Source: Datisca glomerata
Taxonomy: Eukaryota; Streptophyta; Magnoliopsida; Cucurbitales; Datiscaceae
Direction: 5' to 3'
Length of the DNA: 64,000 bases
Assembly (NCBI GenBank): GCA_003255025.1
Contig: QANY01005052.1
Span: 124,001-188,000 of the forward strand
In this document: one piece after another, positions 12,224 through 24,059 of the stretch
How positions within the stretch are numbered: position 1 is the first letter of the stretch
How the letters are laid out: every line of letters begins with the position of its first letter
Translations under genes and position numbers: made by a program
The notes under the pieces: model-generated
Told to the model about the DNA's origin: nothing
Databases searched by the model: none
Seen by the model: the letters and a program-made list of their open reading frames with translations, nothing else

Positions 12224-12550
12224 TGTGACATCTTACGCGAATAGTCTAGGTACATAATGACGCACGCAGTCAAGAAGCCAAAAAGTTGGTGGAAGCTTAG
12301 TCAAATCAGTTGACATAACTGCCTTACTCCTCTTATCCCTGATTCGGCTTAGTTCAGTTATAGAAGTTCTTTCGTAAAATAGCTAGTTTATAAAGCCTAT
12401 AAATACAAATGATGTAGAGGCCAAAGGGACATTGATTAACCGAGATACATTTAGCCTTGATATTTCTCATTCTCGAATTCCTATTAAATTTCATTAATAT
12501 CAGTAGTAGTTTCTTCATAAAATGATACTTTCATTGAGAAAAGAATTACA
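12224..12550 (+). repeat. 5' LTR of element A
   Basis: It aligns with 30221-30538: both start TGACATCTT after an initial TG, then share TCTAGGTACATRATGAC, AAAGGGACATTGATTAA and TTAGCCTTGATA. It has a TATA-like CCTATAAATACAA at 12395-12407. The right end (ATTACA) is three bases from the CACTA insertion. The PBS is hardly recognisable; remnants may lie at 14964-14985. Confidence 0.7.
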
Positions 12551-12552
12551 CT

Positions 12553-14955
12553 TACTACAAGAAAAAAGTTTATAACGGTGGCTTTCAGCCGTCGGAAAAT
12601 CAATTCCAACGGCTCTAAAACCGCCGTCATAACCATCGTGGTCTTAGTTTTAGGCAGCGGTTTCTGTAACCGTCGAAATTTAGATTTTTTACTGGTGGTT
12701 GTTTGGGTTTTTACTGTGGCAGGAAATTTTTTTAACACCTACGGCGTTTTTTATAACCGCCGGTATAGTGCCATTAGAAGAAAAAAGTTTAGCAGTCAAT
12801 GTTTCCACATCAATACAACACTACCATTCCATCAAATAGGGTAATCCTGGCTTTCAAATTTTCCACATCAACACAACAAGATACCATGCCATTAATATCT
12901 AAGAGGTGCTTCAATTCAAAAGGAGATTGAATGGATAAATCTATGAGATTTGGAGCAACGACAAGGATGCTTGAATTGAAAAGGAGCCATGTTACTATGT
13001 CATATATGCTGATAGGTATTTAACTTGTGAAGCATTATTCACGAAAAGCAAGAATCCAACCTCTTTTCTTAATTAAGTTACATATATTTCTTTCTCTGTT
13101 TTTTGTAATTAAGTTACATGATTCAATAGTGTCATCTGGAAGAGGAAAATAATGAAAATAATTAGAGAATTCAGTAGAGAGAATACAAACATGACTCAAT
13201 TTTATGCATACTATTTGGAAGATTCAAATTATCATAAAATCACAATCTACTTTAAGGCCTAAAATCATCTCCATGGGTCAATCGGAGAGAACATGCCCAA
13301 TGGAGGAAACCAACAAGCTTTAAGCTTCTTTCCTATTTATCCTGTAATGTAAATTGACAGTTAACATTCTAAGCTACGGGAATAAAAATTGTAGTGGGGT
13401 TCCAGAGGTCTACAAGAAATTGGATTTTGAAAAAGGATAAGAGAAAGGGGAAAAAAACTAATTCATCAATAGCGCAGATTGATCATTTATGTCATTGCCC
13501 AAATTGTTGCTAAACTGAAGTGGCAAAGTCCAAATAGAGTGCCAGTGAGTACAGAAAAAAAACAGAATGTAAGGCAAATAATAAGAAAAGCTATGCCAGA
13601 GTCAAAACACTAATTGTTCTAGTAGTAGTATCTTTAGTGAATGCACCAAAAAAGTAATAAATAAGTAGAAAAAGTTCCCACATTACAGAAACCTACAATA
13701 AAAATAAAAACAAGTCAAATATATCTTTAAATCATACCATGCTAGGACTCCTCCTAGAAGCAATAGAAAAGGGTAAAGCTGAAAATATACAATCAAACAA
13801 GGTCAACTAATTAGAAATAAAGATCAACACAAAACGATATTAACAAGTTAAAACAGACAAGGATCAGATTATTATACCATTGCTAATGCTAGTAACATGT
13901 TTCCTTTTCATGCCTGAACGACTTTATAAACATTGTACACACTGCAAGGAAGTATAACATGATATGGGAGGGTGACCTGACGTTTAACAAAATTTGGAGA
14001 TCTGTAAAAACATAGAAATGTGATAGGGATATACATACTTGAATGAGATTGTTGGAATGACGGCAAAAGTTATCATTAGATACAACACAACCATGTTTGA
14101 CGTGATTTCTACAAAATAAAACATACCAATCTTCCAAGCCTCTCTGTCTCTCTGAGCACCCAATCCTCCCTCAAATCATTTTCAATTAGTCTTATCCACA
14201 CATGCTCTTATCCACTTGCATAATGTGAATTGACCTCAACTAATTCATAGTCAAATAGATTGAATTTGCAAGCAAAATAATGAAACGACTCAATAATGCA
14301 GACCTATAGCTAAGAACTACTCTTACTGATGCTATAAAGCGGATGAGATTAAGAAAATGTGCCAATTCCCACCAATTTCTCATAATTAAAACTCCTTTCT
14401 TAATTTGATTTTCCTTTATAAATTCAAGAACAGTGAATATGGAATCTAACAAACCTTATTTTGAAATATTTTCCAAAAAAATGATGATGAATATGATTAA
14501 TGCAAGAATATAGAGCTTACTTAATGGCTATTCCGCAGATATAGCCTCCGAGAGGCATCCTTGCAAATTATCTTTCTTATCAAACCCTTAACTGCTAGAG
14601 AAACTGACCGAAAAATCCACATTGGAAACCTCAAATTTCCTCGCAAAAAAGCAGCGAAAATCACCACCGTCGTGTTCTCGTAGAAAGGCGGAAACCCATC
14701 CAGCACAGCGTCAGTGGCAACCAACGAGCGACGAAGGACGGCGGATGCGAGCGAGCGGTGAGGGGGAGAGTTCGGAATGGGGATCTGAGGAGAGGGGTCG
14801 CATAGAGGAGAAAAGAAATAGCTAGGGTTTCATCGGGCGGAAAAGAAAAAGAAAGAGGAAGTTTTGTCTAAATTTTTCTCGGCGGTTTGCGAAAAACCGC
14901 CATATATTTTTTGCTGGCCTAAAACCACCGTGAAGATTTGTTTTTTCTTATAGTG
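12553..14955. mobile_element. Non-autonomous CACTA-type DNA transposon
   Basis: Left end TACTACAAGAAAAAAG and right end, read inward, CACTATAAGAAAAAA form terminal inverted repeats of the CACTA (En/Spm) type. A 3-bp duplication ACT flanks them (12550-12552 and 14956-14958). The first ~220 bp and last ~80 bp are filled with short GC-rich subterminal motifs of the form AACGGCGG/CCGCCGTT, including a hairpin at 14881-14900. No transposase is recognisable. The interior holds AT-rich unknown sequence (12840-14500) and what looks like a gene start on the - strand at 14515-14835. Confidence 0.75.
14515..14835 (-). pseudogene. Possible captured host gene start inside CACTA element
   Basis: Composition changes abruptly here to GC-rich. 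On the - strand it reads like a plant 5' leader (AAACCCTAGC, then CT-rich), a frame starting at 14724 ([20 protein letters not shown] and on through [14 protein letters not shown]) and a stop followed at once by GTAAGC, a good splice donor near 14521. I do not recognise the protein. CACTA elements are known to carry host gene fragments, and that is my reading; a leftover of the transposase gene is the alternative. Confidence 0.35.
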
Positions 14956-14989
14956 ACTCAAACAAACTTCCGTAAAAATTGAACAAAAA

Positions 14990-16210
14990 ATGCATAGAAC
15001 AAGATCAAATATTGCTCCGACAATGGAAGGGGACAGTATGCCGAGGTCAAAGTTTTCTTTAGAAACACTGAGATCAAAGTTTAGGTAGAAGCTGGAGCAA
15101 CAAAGCTCTCCAAGCTACATTGCAAACAATCCATGAGCAAGTTGCTGCTATGCAACGTGAAGTATTAGAAAATTGAACTATGATAAGTCAACATTTTCAT
15201 GCAGGTGAATAGAAAAATCAAAGGAATATGGTGGAAGAGCAAAGAAACCAAAGAGACCAAACTACTGAGTGGATGAACCTAAACGTGAGCCCAAATTTGG
15301 TGCAATAAGATGACAGAGTCAAGGATGTACAATCTAAAAGTGCAAAAGGATAAGCAGTTGGAGAAAACGGAGCACAGAAGTTCCTGTCAGAGAAAGCTTT
15401 CAGAAAAATGCTAGAGAAAAAGATTATTGAAATCAGGAAGCTGGGAACCTCCGCGGTAATGAACCTAGACAACAACGGTCATAAATGGTATCACTCTCCC
15501 CCTTTATGTTCAATCACTAACTTTTCTACTAGATCTTCTGTGTTTTTAGTACAGTACACCACATTCTGCTTGGCCACGGAATATTCTAAGTACTTGCTCA
15601 CCATTTCCACCAGAAAGAGAGAGTCACTGTAAGACTACACACATCTGTTCAAGGAAGAGATGACCAAGGTTGAAGGCTGTGATGATCGTGTAGCAAGGCT
15701 AGCTTTCAGCCAAGGGCTAAACCTGCAATCATCCATATTTGAAGATTTGTCAAAGGTTGAAGCGTTGCTATGGTGAAACATTCCTCAGAGCACAATCCTA
15801 CATCAATTTAGAAGAAGAAAGAAAGAGCATGATGAGATTATCTAAGCAATTATCTGGAGGACATAGTAGCACTAGGAAAAAGAGAGTTGAGACATCCAAC
15901 GGTGGACATGATCATAATGGAAGTAGAAATGACAAGAGGAGGTGAGAAGCCGAACGGCCAAATGGAAGAGAGAAAGTCTACACGTCGCTTAAGGTACCTG
16001 TTAATCAAATCCTTTGGCCCATTAAAGAAGAACCTTGGCTGAAAAATGCCACCTCCACTTAGGATGGAGCCAACGAAAAAGGATAAGGATAAATTTTGTT
16101 CTTTCCATAAAAGTAACATACATTTGACGAAAGAATGTTATCAACTCAAGGACTATATAGAATAACTAATCAACATAGGGTATCTAAAGTATTACATGGC
16201 CAAGTCTGAG
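14990..16210 (+). pseudogene. Element A gag remnant
   Basis: It starts with MHRTRSNIAPTMEGDSMPRS at 14991. Most of the capsid region is scrambled, but 15640-15830 reads LFKEEMTKVEGCDDRVARLA, FSQGLNLQSSIFEDLSKVE and AQSYINLEEER, standard for Tat-type gag. The nucleocapsid at 16080-16210 reads CSFHKSNIHLTKECYQLKDY then LINIGYLK, the Tat-style C-x2-H...H-x4-C finger with its following helix. A deletion between 15490 and 15620 and several stops break it. Confidence 0.7.
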
Positions 16211-16369
16211 TTAAAACAAGATACTGACAAAACAGAAGAGTGAAAGCTAGAACCATTGCGGATCATGGACAACACATAGCCCTGACAGAGCTCAAAGGAA
16301 CGATAAGGAAATAGCAAAAAATCTATTACAAGAAGGCAACAACATCAAACGACTCAAAATAGAAAGACG

Positions 16370-16890
16370 TTGGACGACACTGATCATGTTTGATGATTCA
16401 GATGTTGACAGAATTGAAGGGGACCACAATGACGCGTTAGTAATTACAATTTAGATTGGAAACTGTCCACTCAAAAGGGTGTTGGTGGACAACGCAAGTA
16501 TTATGTCGTTCGACCATCCAGAAGATGAAGATACACTCCATGAAACTATGAAACTCGGGCCAATTGCTAATCGGTTTCAATTGGGAAGTGATGGATTCTA
16601 AAGGCGCACTTTGACTTCTTGTATATGCGAAACCATTTAATTACCTAACAGAATTTACAGTTATATTCGTCGCCATTCAATGTGATATTAGGAAGATCCC
16701 AGATTCATAAGATGACAGCGGTCACATCCACGTATCACCAAACCCTGAACTATCCAACTCCAGACGATTAAAAAACTATAGTGGGCAACTAAGTGACAAC
16801 ATGGTGTTGTACCATCATGGACCTAGATGCTGCAAGGAAAGCTGCCATTACCAAAGGAAAAGCACCAATGACTTAATAACAACAGCCACC
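16370..16890 (+). pseudogene. Element A protease remnant
   Basis: 16380-16520 reads TLIMFDDSDVDRIEGDHNDA, LVITI and RVLVDNAS, where DNAS replaces the catalytic D-D/N-G-S of Tat proteases (Gly to Ala). Later pieces correspond to the FNVILGRSQIHKMTAVTSTYH segment (16680-16740) in a broken frame. Many stops. Confidence 0.6.
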
Positions 16891-17109
16891 AATGGATGAA
16901 CCACATAATCACAACCCTCCAGATATGAAACTGTGGAAGAAATGGAGTTGGTCCCACTTAGCGGGAATAATAAAGCAACAAAATAGGAGTAAACCTACCC
17001 GAAAAGGAGAAAAGAGTATCAGCTTCCTGATTATTGTTAAGCAGAAATGTATGGAATCAGTGAAGACCTTATATTCCATCAGCTGAATGTGGACCCGGGA
17101 GTGAAGCCG

Positions 17110-17690
17110 GTGAAACAAAAAATAGGAAACAAGCAATAAAGAAGGAATTTGGTAGGATGCTTAGAGTGGGATTAATCCGGGAAGTCATATAACTAGAGTG
17201 GATATCCAATGTTCTATTGGTAAAAAAGAAAAACGATAATTAGAGATTTGATTTCATATACTGAATAAAAGCATGCCCAAATAATGGATACCCGCTTCTC
17301 TAAATTGACCAACTTGTGGACGCAACCTCAGGTTGAATTGATGAGATTCATGGACGCTTTCTCGGACTATAATCAGGTTAAAATATATCCTCATGATCAA
17401 GTAAAAAAGTCTTTCATAAAGGATCAATGTGTATATTTTTATAGGGTAATTCCATTTGGAATAAAGAATATAAGAGTAACTTATCAAAGGCAAGTGAACC
17501 ACATTTTTTAGAACAAAACGGTCAAACAATGATGGTATATGTTGACGACATGCTGGTAAAGTCAGTACACATAGTACATCATGCCTGCCATCTCGAAGCA
17601 ACTTTTACCAAGCTGCGAAAACACCACATGAATCTTAATCTAATACCTTTAAAAGAGTCTTGTATTGGAAGAAACTTTTGGATTCTAAAA
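17110..17690 (+). pseudogene. Element A reverse transcriptase remnant
   Basis: The pieces are QAIKKEFGRMLRVGLIREVI (17131-17190), EWISNVLLVKKKN, ACPNNGYPLL, IDQLVDA, a part reading QVKIYPHDQVKKSF (17377-17419) and YFYRVIPFGIKNIRVTYQR, then MMVYVDDMLVKSVH with the catalytic YVDD at 17538-17549. It ends in LNLIPLKESCIGRNF just before the thumb. The finger/palm order is intact, but there are at least five frameshifts or stops. The C-terminal part and the RNase H start are replaced by the AT-rich block that follows. Confidence 0.8.
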
Positions 17691-19030
17691 ATACCCCTAT
17701 TTGAATTTGAATTCCAGTTTTTTATTTTATTTATTAATTTGTATAAAATCGTGTTAAACTAATTCATTTCATATATTAATTGGATTAGATTAAAAGAAAA
17801 GTGATTACATTCGCACCGTAATGGAACCAATACAATGACCACATGACTTGAACATCTTTACTTGCTTTTGTTGTCTATCAATTTCCATATCCACCTCTTA
17901 TAATAGAAGTCTCTTAAACTAGATAATGCATGAATCGAATTTATGTTAATAAAGTCTCTTAGATTCTAGCAAATTTCATTATTATAAATAGATGCTAGAA
18001 AAATACACAATTCTATTCCAACCGGTTTTCCAACATATCATACTTCTAGATTAAAAAATTATGAGACCAAGTTGAGACAATTCAAAATTGAGGAATTGCT
18101 GGGTTACTTGTGGGTTTGGAGGAGAGTGACTCGACCACTGCATGCACCATAGTGGCCACATAGATAATAAATAGTTAATAATACGAAAGACTAATATTGA
18201 GTTGTTGAGTGTTTACAGAAGAATTTAATTGCTTACATAAAAAAAGAAAAAGAAAAATTAAAACAAATAAATATGAAAAAAAATTCAACCATTTTTTTTC
18301 CATACAAACGCACCAATACAACACCCACTTTAGAATCAACTCTTTAACATAGATCAAAGCTCCTTGATTTCTCTTTAGTTCTTCTCTGATTTCAGCTTTT
18401 GATTCATATTGAATCAAAATCTATGTGGCCACTATGGTGTATTATTAACTATTTATTATTTATAGAATTGTAAGCAATTAAATTCTTCTGTAAACACTCA
18501 ACCACTGCATGCATATGGTTATTAGACATGAATGTAAATAGATCTCAAAAAGAAAAATACATAAAATGAATAGATAATACCGGTAATAGTAAATTTAATT
18601 ATCATTTGAAAAATGTGATGTTTGAGCTAATAACTTTATCAAGTTTAATATCTTTTTACATAAGAACATGGCGCATGATTTATGCCTATATTTCTGTCCG
18701 AGCAATTGTCTATATAAGAAGTGAAAATTGGTGAATTTGACATGTGGCAATTGCATGGAATTTGAAAAATAAAAATGTTTTTAACTATATGTAATGTACC
18801 TAATAATTGAAGAATATAATGATATAAGATTATTACTAAATTTTTATAGGCACAAATGTTACTAATTCATAATTAATGATAATATCTTGCTACATATTTC
18901 TAATGGGTTGGCTTTAATATGACAATGATATTTTATGTTTTTTTATATTCATTTCCTTCTTTCTAATGTTATCTTTTAATTATATTTATAATTAGATATC
19001 ATACGTGCGCACGTGGTTTCTGACTAGTCT
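17691..19030. other. AT-rich insertion of unknown type in element A
   Basis: RT coding stops at ~17690 and only the end of RNase H and integrase resume after ~19040. The 1.34 kb between is AT-rich and unlike any part of a Ty3/gypsy element. It contains a set of inverted repeats with unusual order at 18133-18513. No terminal repeats or target duplication could be assigned at its edges, so the boundaries are approximate. Confidence 0.5.
18133..18513. repeat. Permuted inverted repeats
   Basis: Block X (18145-18161), Y (18162-18184) and Z (18204-18237) recur as reverse complements at 18423-18439, 18440-18462 and 18469-18502. The order on the + strand stays X'-Y'-Z' instead of the Z'-Y'-X' expected from a simple inverted repeat. 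ACCACTGCATGCA flanks the set directly at 18134-18146 and 18501-18513. Z and its partner match over 34 bases without error. Confidence 0.85.
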
Positions 19031-19139
19031 TAGAAAACTAGTGTACTTTCAGAGTAGCAGAGCGTAAGTTTCTAAGGTATATGGTCACACAGAGAGGAAT
19101 CAAAGTCAAATAGATTAATAGGAGAAAACTACAACTCAG

Positions 19140-20345
19140 ACTCACTTTGCTGCTTTGGGGTCTTCAATAGAATTTCAAGGAAGAATGAGCATCCTAGTAG
19201 AAATCCTTCAAAGACAACCTAGCGCCCGAAATATGCACTGTAGAAGTAGAGCCTAGTTGGCAAGACCCCATAATTCGTTATCTGAAAGATGGAGAATCGC
19301 CAAAGACAAGCTCGAGGCGTGCAAGCTACATCAACGAGCTTGATTCAAAGTAATTGGCGACAATCATACTAGAGGAAGATCATTCGGACCCAAAGTATTG
19401 AAAGAAGAGTATAATTGGCCTCAATTGCACACAAAAGCCAAATAATGCGTAAAGAATTACGATAAGTGTCAGCATTTTATTCCTGTGACAAAACTAGCTC
19501 TTGAAGAACTTAAGAACCTTGTAAGCCCATGGTCGTTTTGTTGTGGGCCTGGACATAATTGGACCAATGCCAACAACACAAGAACAAAAGAAATACCACA
19601 TTGTCGCAATTGATTATTTCACCAAATAGATAGAAGCCGAGGGCCTAGCTAGCACAAAGAGGAGGTAAATTATTGATGGAAATATGTACTATGCATGTAT
19701 GGAATCCCAAAAGTCTTGGGTCATATAATGGGCTACAATTTACTAGAAGAACTATCAAAGATATTTATGAAGGACTACGAATCAAGGCCTTATTCTCCAT
19801 GCCACAGTACTACAACGAAACATCTAGGCGGAAAGATCTAACCAGGCCTTGTTGGGCAACCTGAAGAAGTGACTCAAATTTGCAAAAGCAAATGAGTCGA
19901 AGAGCAACCATAAGGGTTATGGGCATACCGAACAGTACCCTAAGAACCAACCGATGAAACCCTTTTACCTTAGCTTTTAGGGCAGAAAATGTCATCCCAG
20001 TAAAGATAGGTTACCCAACCACAACGTTAGACATCAAATAGAAGGAAAATTCAAAAATAATGAAAGAAGACTTGGACCTTCTGGAAGAAAGAAGCTGCCC
20101 TCATCAAACTCGAGAATTATAACCTTATACGAAAATCAAACTTTCGAAGGCGGGTCAAGCAAAGAGAATTTCAACCTAGAGAGTTAGTCCACAAGTGGAA
20201 TCTGAAGCAGATATTGGAAAAGTGAGCACAAACTAGGAAAGTCCATACATCGTGAAAGCAGTAAGAAGAAAAATCTCACACTGGTTGACAACAGACGAAG
20301 GGCATGACCTAGCCAAGCCCTGGAATGCAACCCACTTGAAAATAT
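19140..20345 (+). pseudogene. Element A RNase H end and integrase remnant
   Basis: 19140-19320 reads ALGSSIEFQGRMSILVEILQ and IIRYLKDGE-like linker pieces. Integrase follows: YNWPQLHTKAK and NYDKCQHFIPVTKLALEELK (zinc-binding C-x2-C end), a broken DIIGPMPTT region (19545-19580), YGIPKVLGSYNGLQFTRRTI with the second catalytic Asp lost (S-Y-N instead of S-D-N), ALFSMPQYYN, FALAFRAENVIPVKIGYPTT and IMKEDLDLLEER. It ends with a WNATHLKI-like terminus at 20321-20345, which marks the end of pol. Confidence 0.8.
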
Positions 20346-20639
20346 GATGTGTGAGTAATTTCTTTTTGTTTTCATTCATTTCAATAAAAGACCTAAACTC
20401 AATGGTTTTTTTCGTTTGAAGGGTTGTCTATGTAAAATTGTCTTCTCTTTTTATTATCATATTACTTTTCTAGTAATTAAGTAAATATGATCGGAGAGTT
20501 ATAAATCTAAGTAAATAGAAATCTAGGAAGGGAGAGTTTGAAACAGAACCGAATCCTGAAAGAGAGAGAGATATAACCCATGTCTATAAGAAGGAGAGTT
20601 CCTAGGGGAGCCCAATTCTTACTTAAAATTGAATGGAAG
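20346..20639. other. 3' non-coding spacer after element A pol
   Basis: Pol ends at about 20345 and the tandem array starts at about 20640. The spacer is AT-rich, with an ATTTCAATAAAAG stretch near 20378; nothing else was recognised. Confidence 0.5.
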
Positions 20640-21035
20640 TGCCAAAAGTCCAAGTTCACAAAAGCAAATAAAGTTGTATAAGTATGCCAAATGGCTACTT
20701 TAGACAAGAACAAAGAAAGCTGCCTGAATATGCCAAACGACTCTTTAAGGATAAAATAAAGAAAATTTCTGAACTACGCCAAGCAGTTACATAAGGCAAA
20801 AATAAAAAAAATCATCTAAGTAAGGCAATTGAGCTTACTGCTAAAACAAAGAAAATTTCCTAAGTATGCTAAGCAACTACAAGGCAAAAAAAATTACCTA
20901 AGTATCCAAGCAGATGTTTAAAGCAAAAACAAAAACAATTGCCTACGTACGTCAAGTGGCTATTTAAGGAAAAAATAAATGAATTTTTTTACGTAAGCCA
21001 AACGTCTACTTAATACAAAAATTAGAAATTTTTCG
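20640..21035. repeat. Tandem array, ~47-50 bp x ~8, after element A pol
   Basis: A degenerate unit of the form GTATGCCAAGCGGCTACTTAA followed by an A-rich AAGGCAAAAACAAAGAAAAT part recurs with starts near 20679, 20728, 20775, 20820, 20865, 20900, 20948 and 20995. It sits between the end of integrase and the antisense frames, the place where Tat-lineage elements are known to hold variable tandem repeats. Confidence 0.75.
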
Positions 21036-21059
21036 TCTAGGCAGCCGACTATATAGACC

Positions 21060-21762
21060 TCCTTCCCAAGCTTCCGTAACTCTATAGTGTCATGGAGGTG
21101 AGCTTAAACTTCCTTCTTCTTTATAGCTTCAACGACTGCATGAACAACCTCGCTTTCTTCCACCATGACTCGAATAGCTTCTAAACCCAGTGATCAACTT
21201 TGGCACAAAGCTTTAGCCTCTAATCAAAAAGCCTTAACCACATTTTTAAGGTCATCAACCTCTTGCTCTTTCATCGCCAACTAACGCTTTAAGCAAGATA
21301 CCTTGTTCATATATTAGCATAACGCGCAAGCGTTGTTGAACTTGTCAATGAAAGCATTTTGAAACAGAGCAATCTAGCAAAAGAAGAACAAAGAATGTAA
21401 GTCATAACCAAGAAAAATGACCATTCATAGCAAGTTATAAGACTTTCTCTCAAAAGATTGTGGTTGAGGCCCTATTGAAGAGTTTCGACATGCTTCCCAT
21501 CTAAATAGTCAGCATCCATTAGACACTGAAGATGCCCCATGAATTTGTGAGAAAGCTCACGATCATATAAGAACTCGACCTTAAAAGGGATCCTAGGGTC
21601 AACACCCAATGTAAAGTGGGTTCGAAATTGTGGCGACGCTTCGAAAGTAACCCATTGGGATTTGAGGAACCACTGGTTGAATCAAAGTGGTAGAAGTTGA
21701 GCCGCGAAAACTTGGCATAAATTCAATAGAGGCCTCTAGGAGGCGTAGAAAGTGGAAGTGTC
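21060..21762 (-). pseudogene. Antisense ORF of element A, 3' part
   Basis: On the - strand, opposite to gag-pol, broken frames include a 60-residue piece (21781-21599), LAMKEQEVDDLKNVVKAF (21285-21230) and LEAIRVMVEESEVVHAVVEA (21190-21130) then IKKKEV, charged and helix-prone. Position and composition fit the antisense additional ORF (aORF) known in Tat-lineage retrotransposons, whose function is unknown. Copia 2 inserted into it, and its other part continues at 28110. Confidence 0.5.
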
Positions 21763-21942
21763 TATAAGATTCAAAATTCATTTCGGTATAATCCGTATCT
21801 GAATAAAACCCAAGATCTCATGTTGAAACCTCAATTATCCAAACCTTAGTAGATCACTTTTAATTGGGTTTAAATTTATTTGACAGTCTGCAACACATAA
21901 TTATTTTATACATAAGTCCAACGTTGGATTAAGGATCCAACA
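21763..21942 (-). repeat. 3' LTR of copia 2, shortened
   Basis: 180 bp against 503 bp for the partner. The outer ~75 bp next to element A and the inner ~115 bp match the 5' LTR, but about 320 bp in the middle are missing: CTCATGTTGAAACC joins directly to TCAATTATCCAAACC. Confidence 0.85.
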
Positions 21943-21952
21943 ATCTCCCACT
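21943..21952 (-). promoter_or_regulatory. Polypurine tract of copia 2
   Basis: The - strand reads GAGTGGGAGAT immediately before the LTR start TGTTGGATCC, the usual plus-strand primer site. Confidence 0.7.
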
Positions 21953-22383
21953 CGGACTATGTGTTAAACCTTATAATTATGTTTTGTCAAAAAATAACAG
22001 AACGCGTTCAACTTTACTATCATTACTGAAATATATCAATAATTAATCTGGTCCATCAATCATACCGACATAGGATCAAAGCGGCCTCTGTTACATCAAT
22101 CATAACTCAACACATCAATGATCACGTATATCAATACAACTGAATAACATGAATTATGATGTGGATGTGTAGCATGGAAATTTCATGTAATGTGATCTTA
22201 ACATGCTTATTTCTAACTGGTCCTCCGTAAATCTTAGTGAGATCAAACCATACATAAATCAGGGTGTGAATACCAAAAAACTTTATTCTTGCAAAAATTA
22301 ACCTTAAAATATCCATAAACCAAAAATGACTGAAAATATGTCTATGAAAAGAGTATCTAAAAATAAAATACAAACTCCCACTA

Positions 22384-22870
22384 GAGCAGAATATCCTCAA
22401 CTGATATGACACCCATGTGAGCAGTGTGCTCATGAAACACCTTGGGTGGCAATCCCTTATTAAGCGGATCCGCAATCATGGAGTTTATTCCGATGTGCTC
22501 TATAGAAAACTGTCCACTCTGAACCCTTTCTTTAACAATGAAAAACTTGATATCTATGAACTTTGACTTTGTCGAGCTTCTGTTGTTATTAGAATAAAGA
22601 TATGCTTATTTATTACCATAAAATAACTTTAGTGGTCTCTGAATACTGTCCACTATGCGCATCCCCGTGATAAAATTATGTAACCATATTCCATGATTGG
22701 ATGCCTCATAACATGCTATAAGCTCTGCTGTCATGGTAGAAGAAGTTATAAGAGACTGTTTAGCACTCTTCCAGGAGACAACAGCTCAAGCAAGCAGAAA
22801 AATATAGCCCGACGTAGATTTCATACTATCTTAGCTTCCAGTAAAATCGGAGTCAGTATATCCAACGATC
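22384..22870 (-). pseudogene. Copia 2 RNase H
   Basis: On the - strand IVGYTDSDFTGS (22830-22795), TSGYIFLLA, AVVSWKSAKQSLITSSTMTA, ELIACYEASNHGIWLHNFIT, the ending FSIEHIGINSMIADPLNKGL and PPKVFHEHTAHMGV give a nearly complete copia RNase H (D-S-D and A-E catalytic context visible). Three stops interrupt it. Pol ends with a TAG at about 22384, about 440 bp before the LTR; that spacer holds no gene. Confidence 0.8.
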
Positions 22871-23960
22871 TCAATCTGATCCAACCTCAGAAACGTGAGC
22901 ATGTAATTTTATGTTCTATGTAAGTACCACAAGACTTTCCAATGGTCTATGCCTGGATTGCTTAAGTATCTTCTCAACATCCCAGTCACGTACGCAATAT
23001 CAGGACGTGTGCAAACTTGAGCATACATTAGAGTCCCCACTACCGAGGCATAGGGAATCTTCTGCATTTCCTTTTCCTCAAAATCATTTTTAGGGGACTG
23101 ATTGAGACCAAACTTGTCTCCCTTAACTACAGGAGTATCACATGATTTACAGTCTTGCATGCCATATCTTTTAAGGACCTCTTCGATATAACTCTTTTGT
23201 GATAATCCTAGAATACCCTGAGAACGATCTCGGTGTATTTGGATTCCTAATACAAAAGAGGCTTCATCAAGATCTTTTATCTCAAAATTCTTAGCTAGAA
23301 ATCTCTTAGTGTCGTGCAATAAGCCTATATCGACTAAATTCATCCACGTATAAAACCATAAAAATATGCTTGCTCCTATAAAACTTATGGTATATACAAT
23401 CATCGACTAAATTCATCTTAAAACTGAACGAGATGATCACTTGATAAGACTTAAAATACCATTGTCAAGATGTCTTCTTGAGTCCATAGATAGATTTCTT
23501 AAGTTTGCAAACCATATTCTTTGGGTCTCTCGACACAAAGTTTTCTAGTTGCACCATATAGATCGTCTCTTCAATGTCACCATTGAGAAACGCCGTCTTT
23601 ACATCCATCTGGTGCAGTTCAAGATTGAAATGCGCCACCAATGTCATTATAATCCAGAAAGAGTCTTTCGTAGAAACCAAAGATAAAATTTTTTATAGTC
23701 AATGTCTTCTTTCTGTGTAATGCTTTTTGCGACAAAACGAGCCTTGAATATTTTCACATTACCTTTTGAATCCCTCTTGATCTTAAAAATCCATTTGCAA
23801 CTAATGAGTTTCACACTTTTTAGTAATGGAACAAGATCTCACACATCATTGTCCTTCATGGACTTAATTTTCTCATTCATGGCATCGATTCACTTTTGAG
23901 AGTTAGAGCTTTCCATGGCTTGACGGAAGTTTATCGGATCATCTTCCATCACACCAATGT
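22871..23960 (-). pseudogene. Copia 2 reverse transcriptase
   Basis: Frames run from SCKWIFKIKRDSKGNVKIFK (about 23800-23740) through QMDVKTAFLNGDIEETIYM (23615-23560) and CKLKKSIYGLKKTS (23506-23465). The active-site loop near 23355 reads YVDE, not YVDD. It continues with IKDLDEASFVLGIQIHRDRS (23275-23215), QGILGLSQKSYIEEVLKRYG and YASVVGTLMYAQVCTRPDIA. The 164-residue frame 23403-22909 is the longest intact piece of pol in the window. At least three frameshifts lie upstream of it. Confidence 0.85.
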
Positions 23961-24059
23961 CAACCTCATGCTCTTGGAGAAATACAATGTAATCATCTGG
24001 AACTACACTTCTTCTCTCTAGTGGATCTTCTGAATGACATAGGTTCTTGAGATGCTAGA

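Noticed and set aside
12578..12844. 88-residue + strand frame and its 84-residue - strand partner
   Set aside because: They lie in the subterminal repeat region of the CACTA element, which is non-coding by nature.
17254..17601. 115-residue frame on the - strand
   Set aside because: It is the mirror of the element A reverse transcriptase on the + strand, which has the YVDD motif.
22131..22475. 114-residue - strand frame overlapping the copia 2 pol end
   Set aside because: It runs from the end of RNase H, in a different frame, into non-coding 3' sequence and matches no family.
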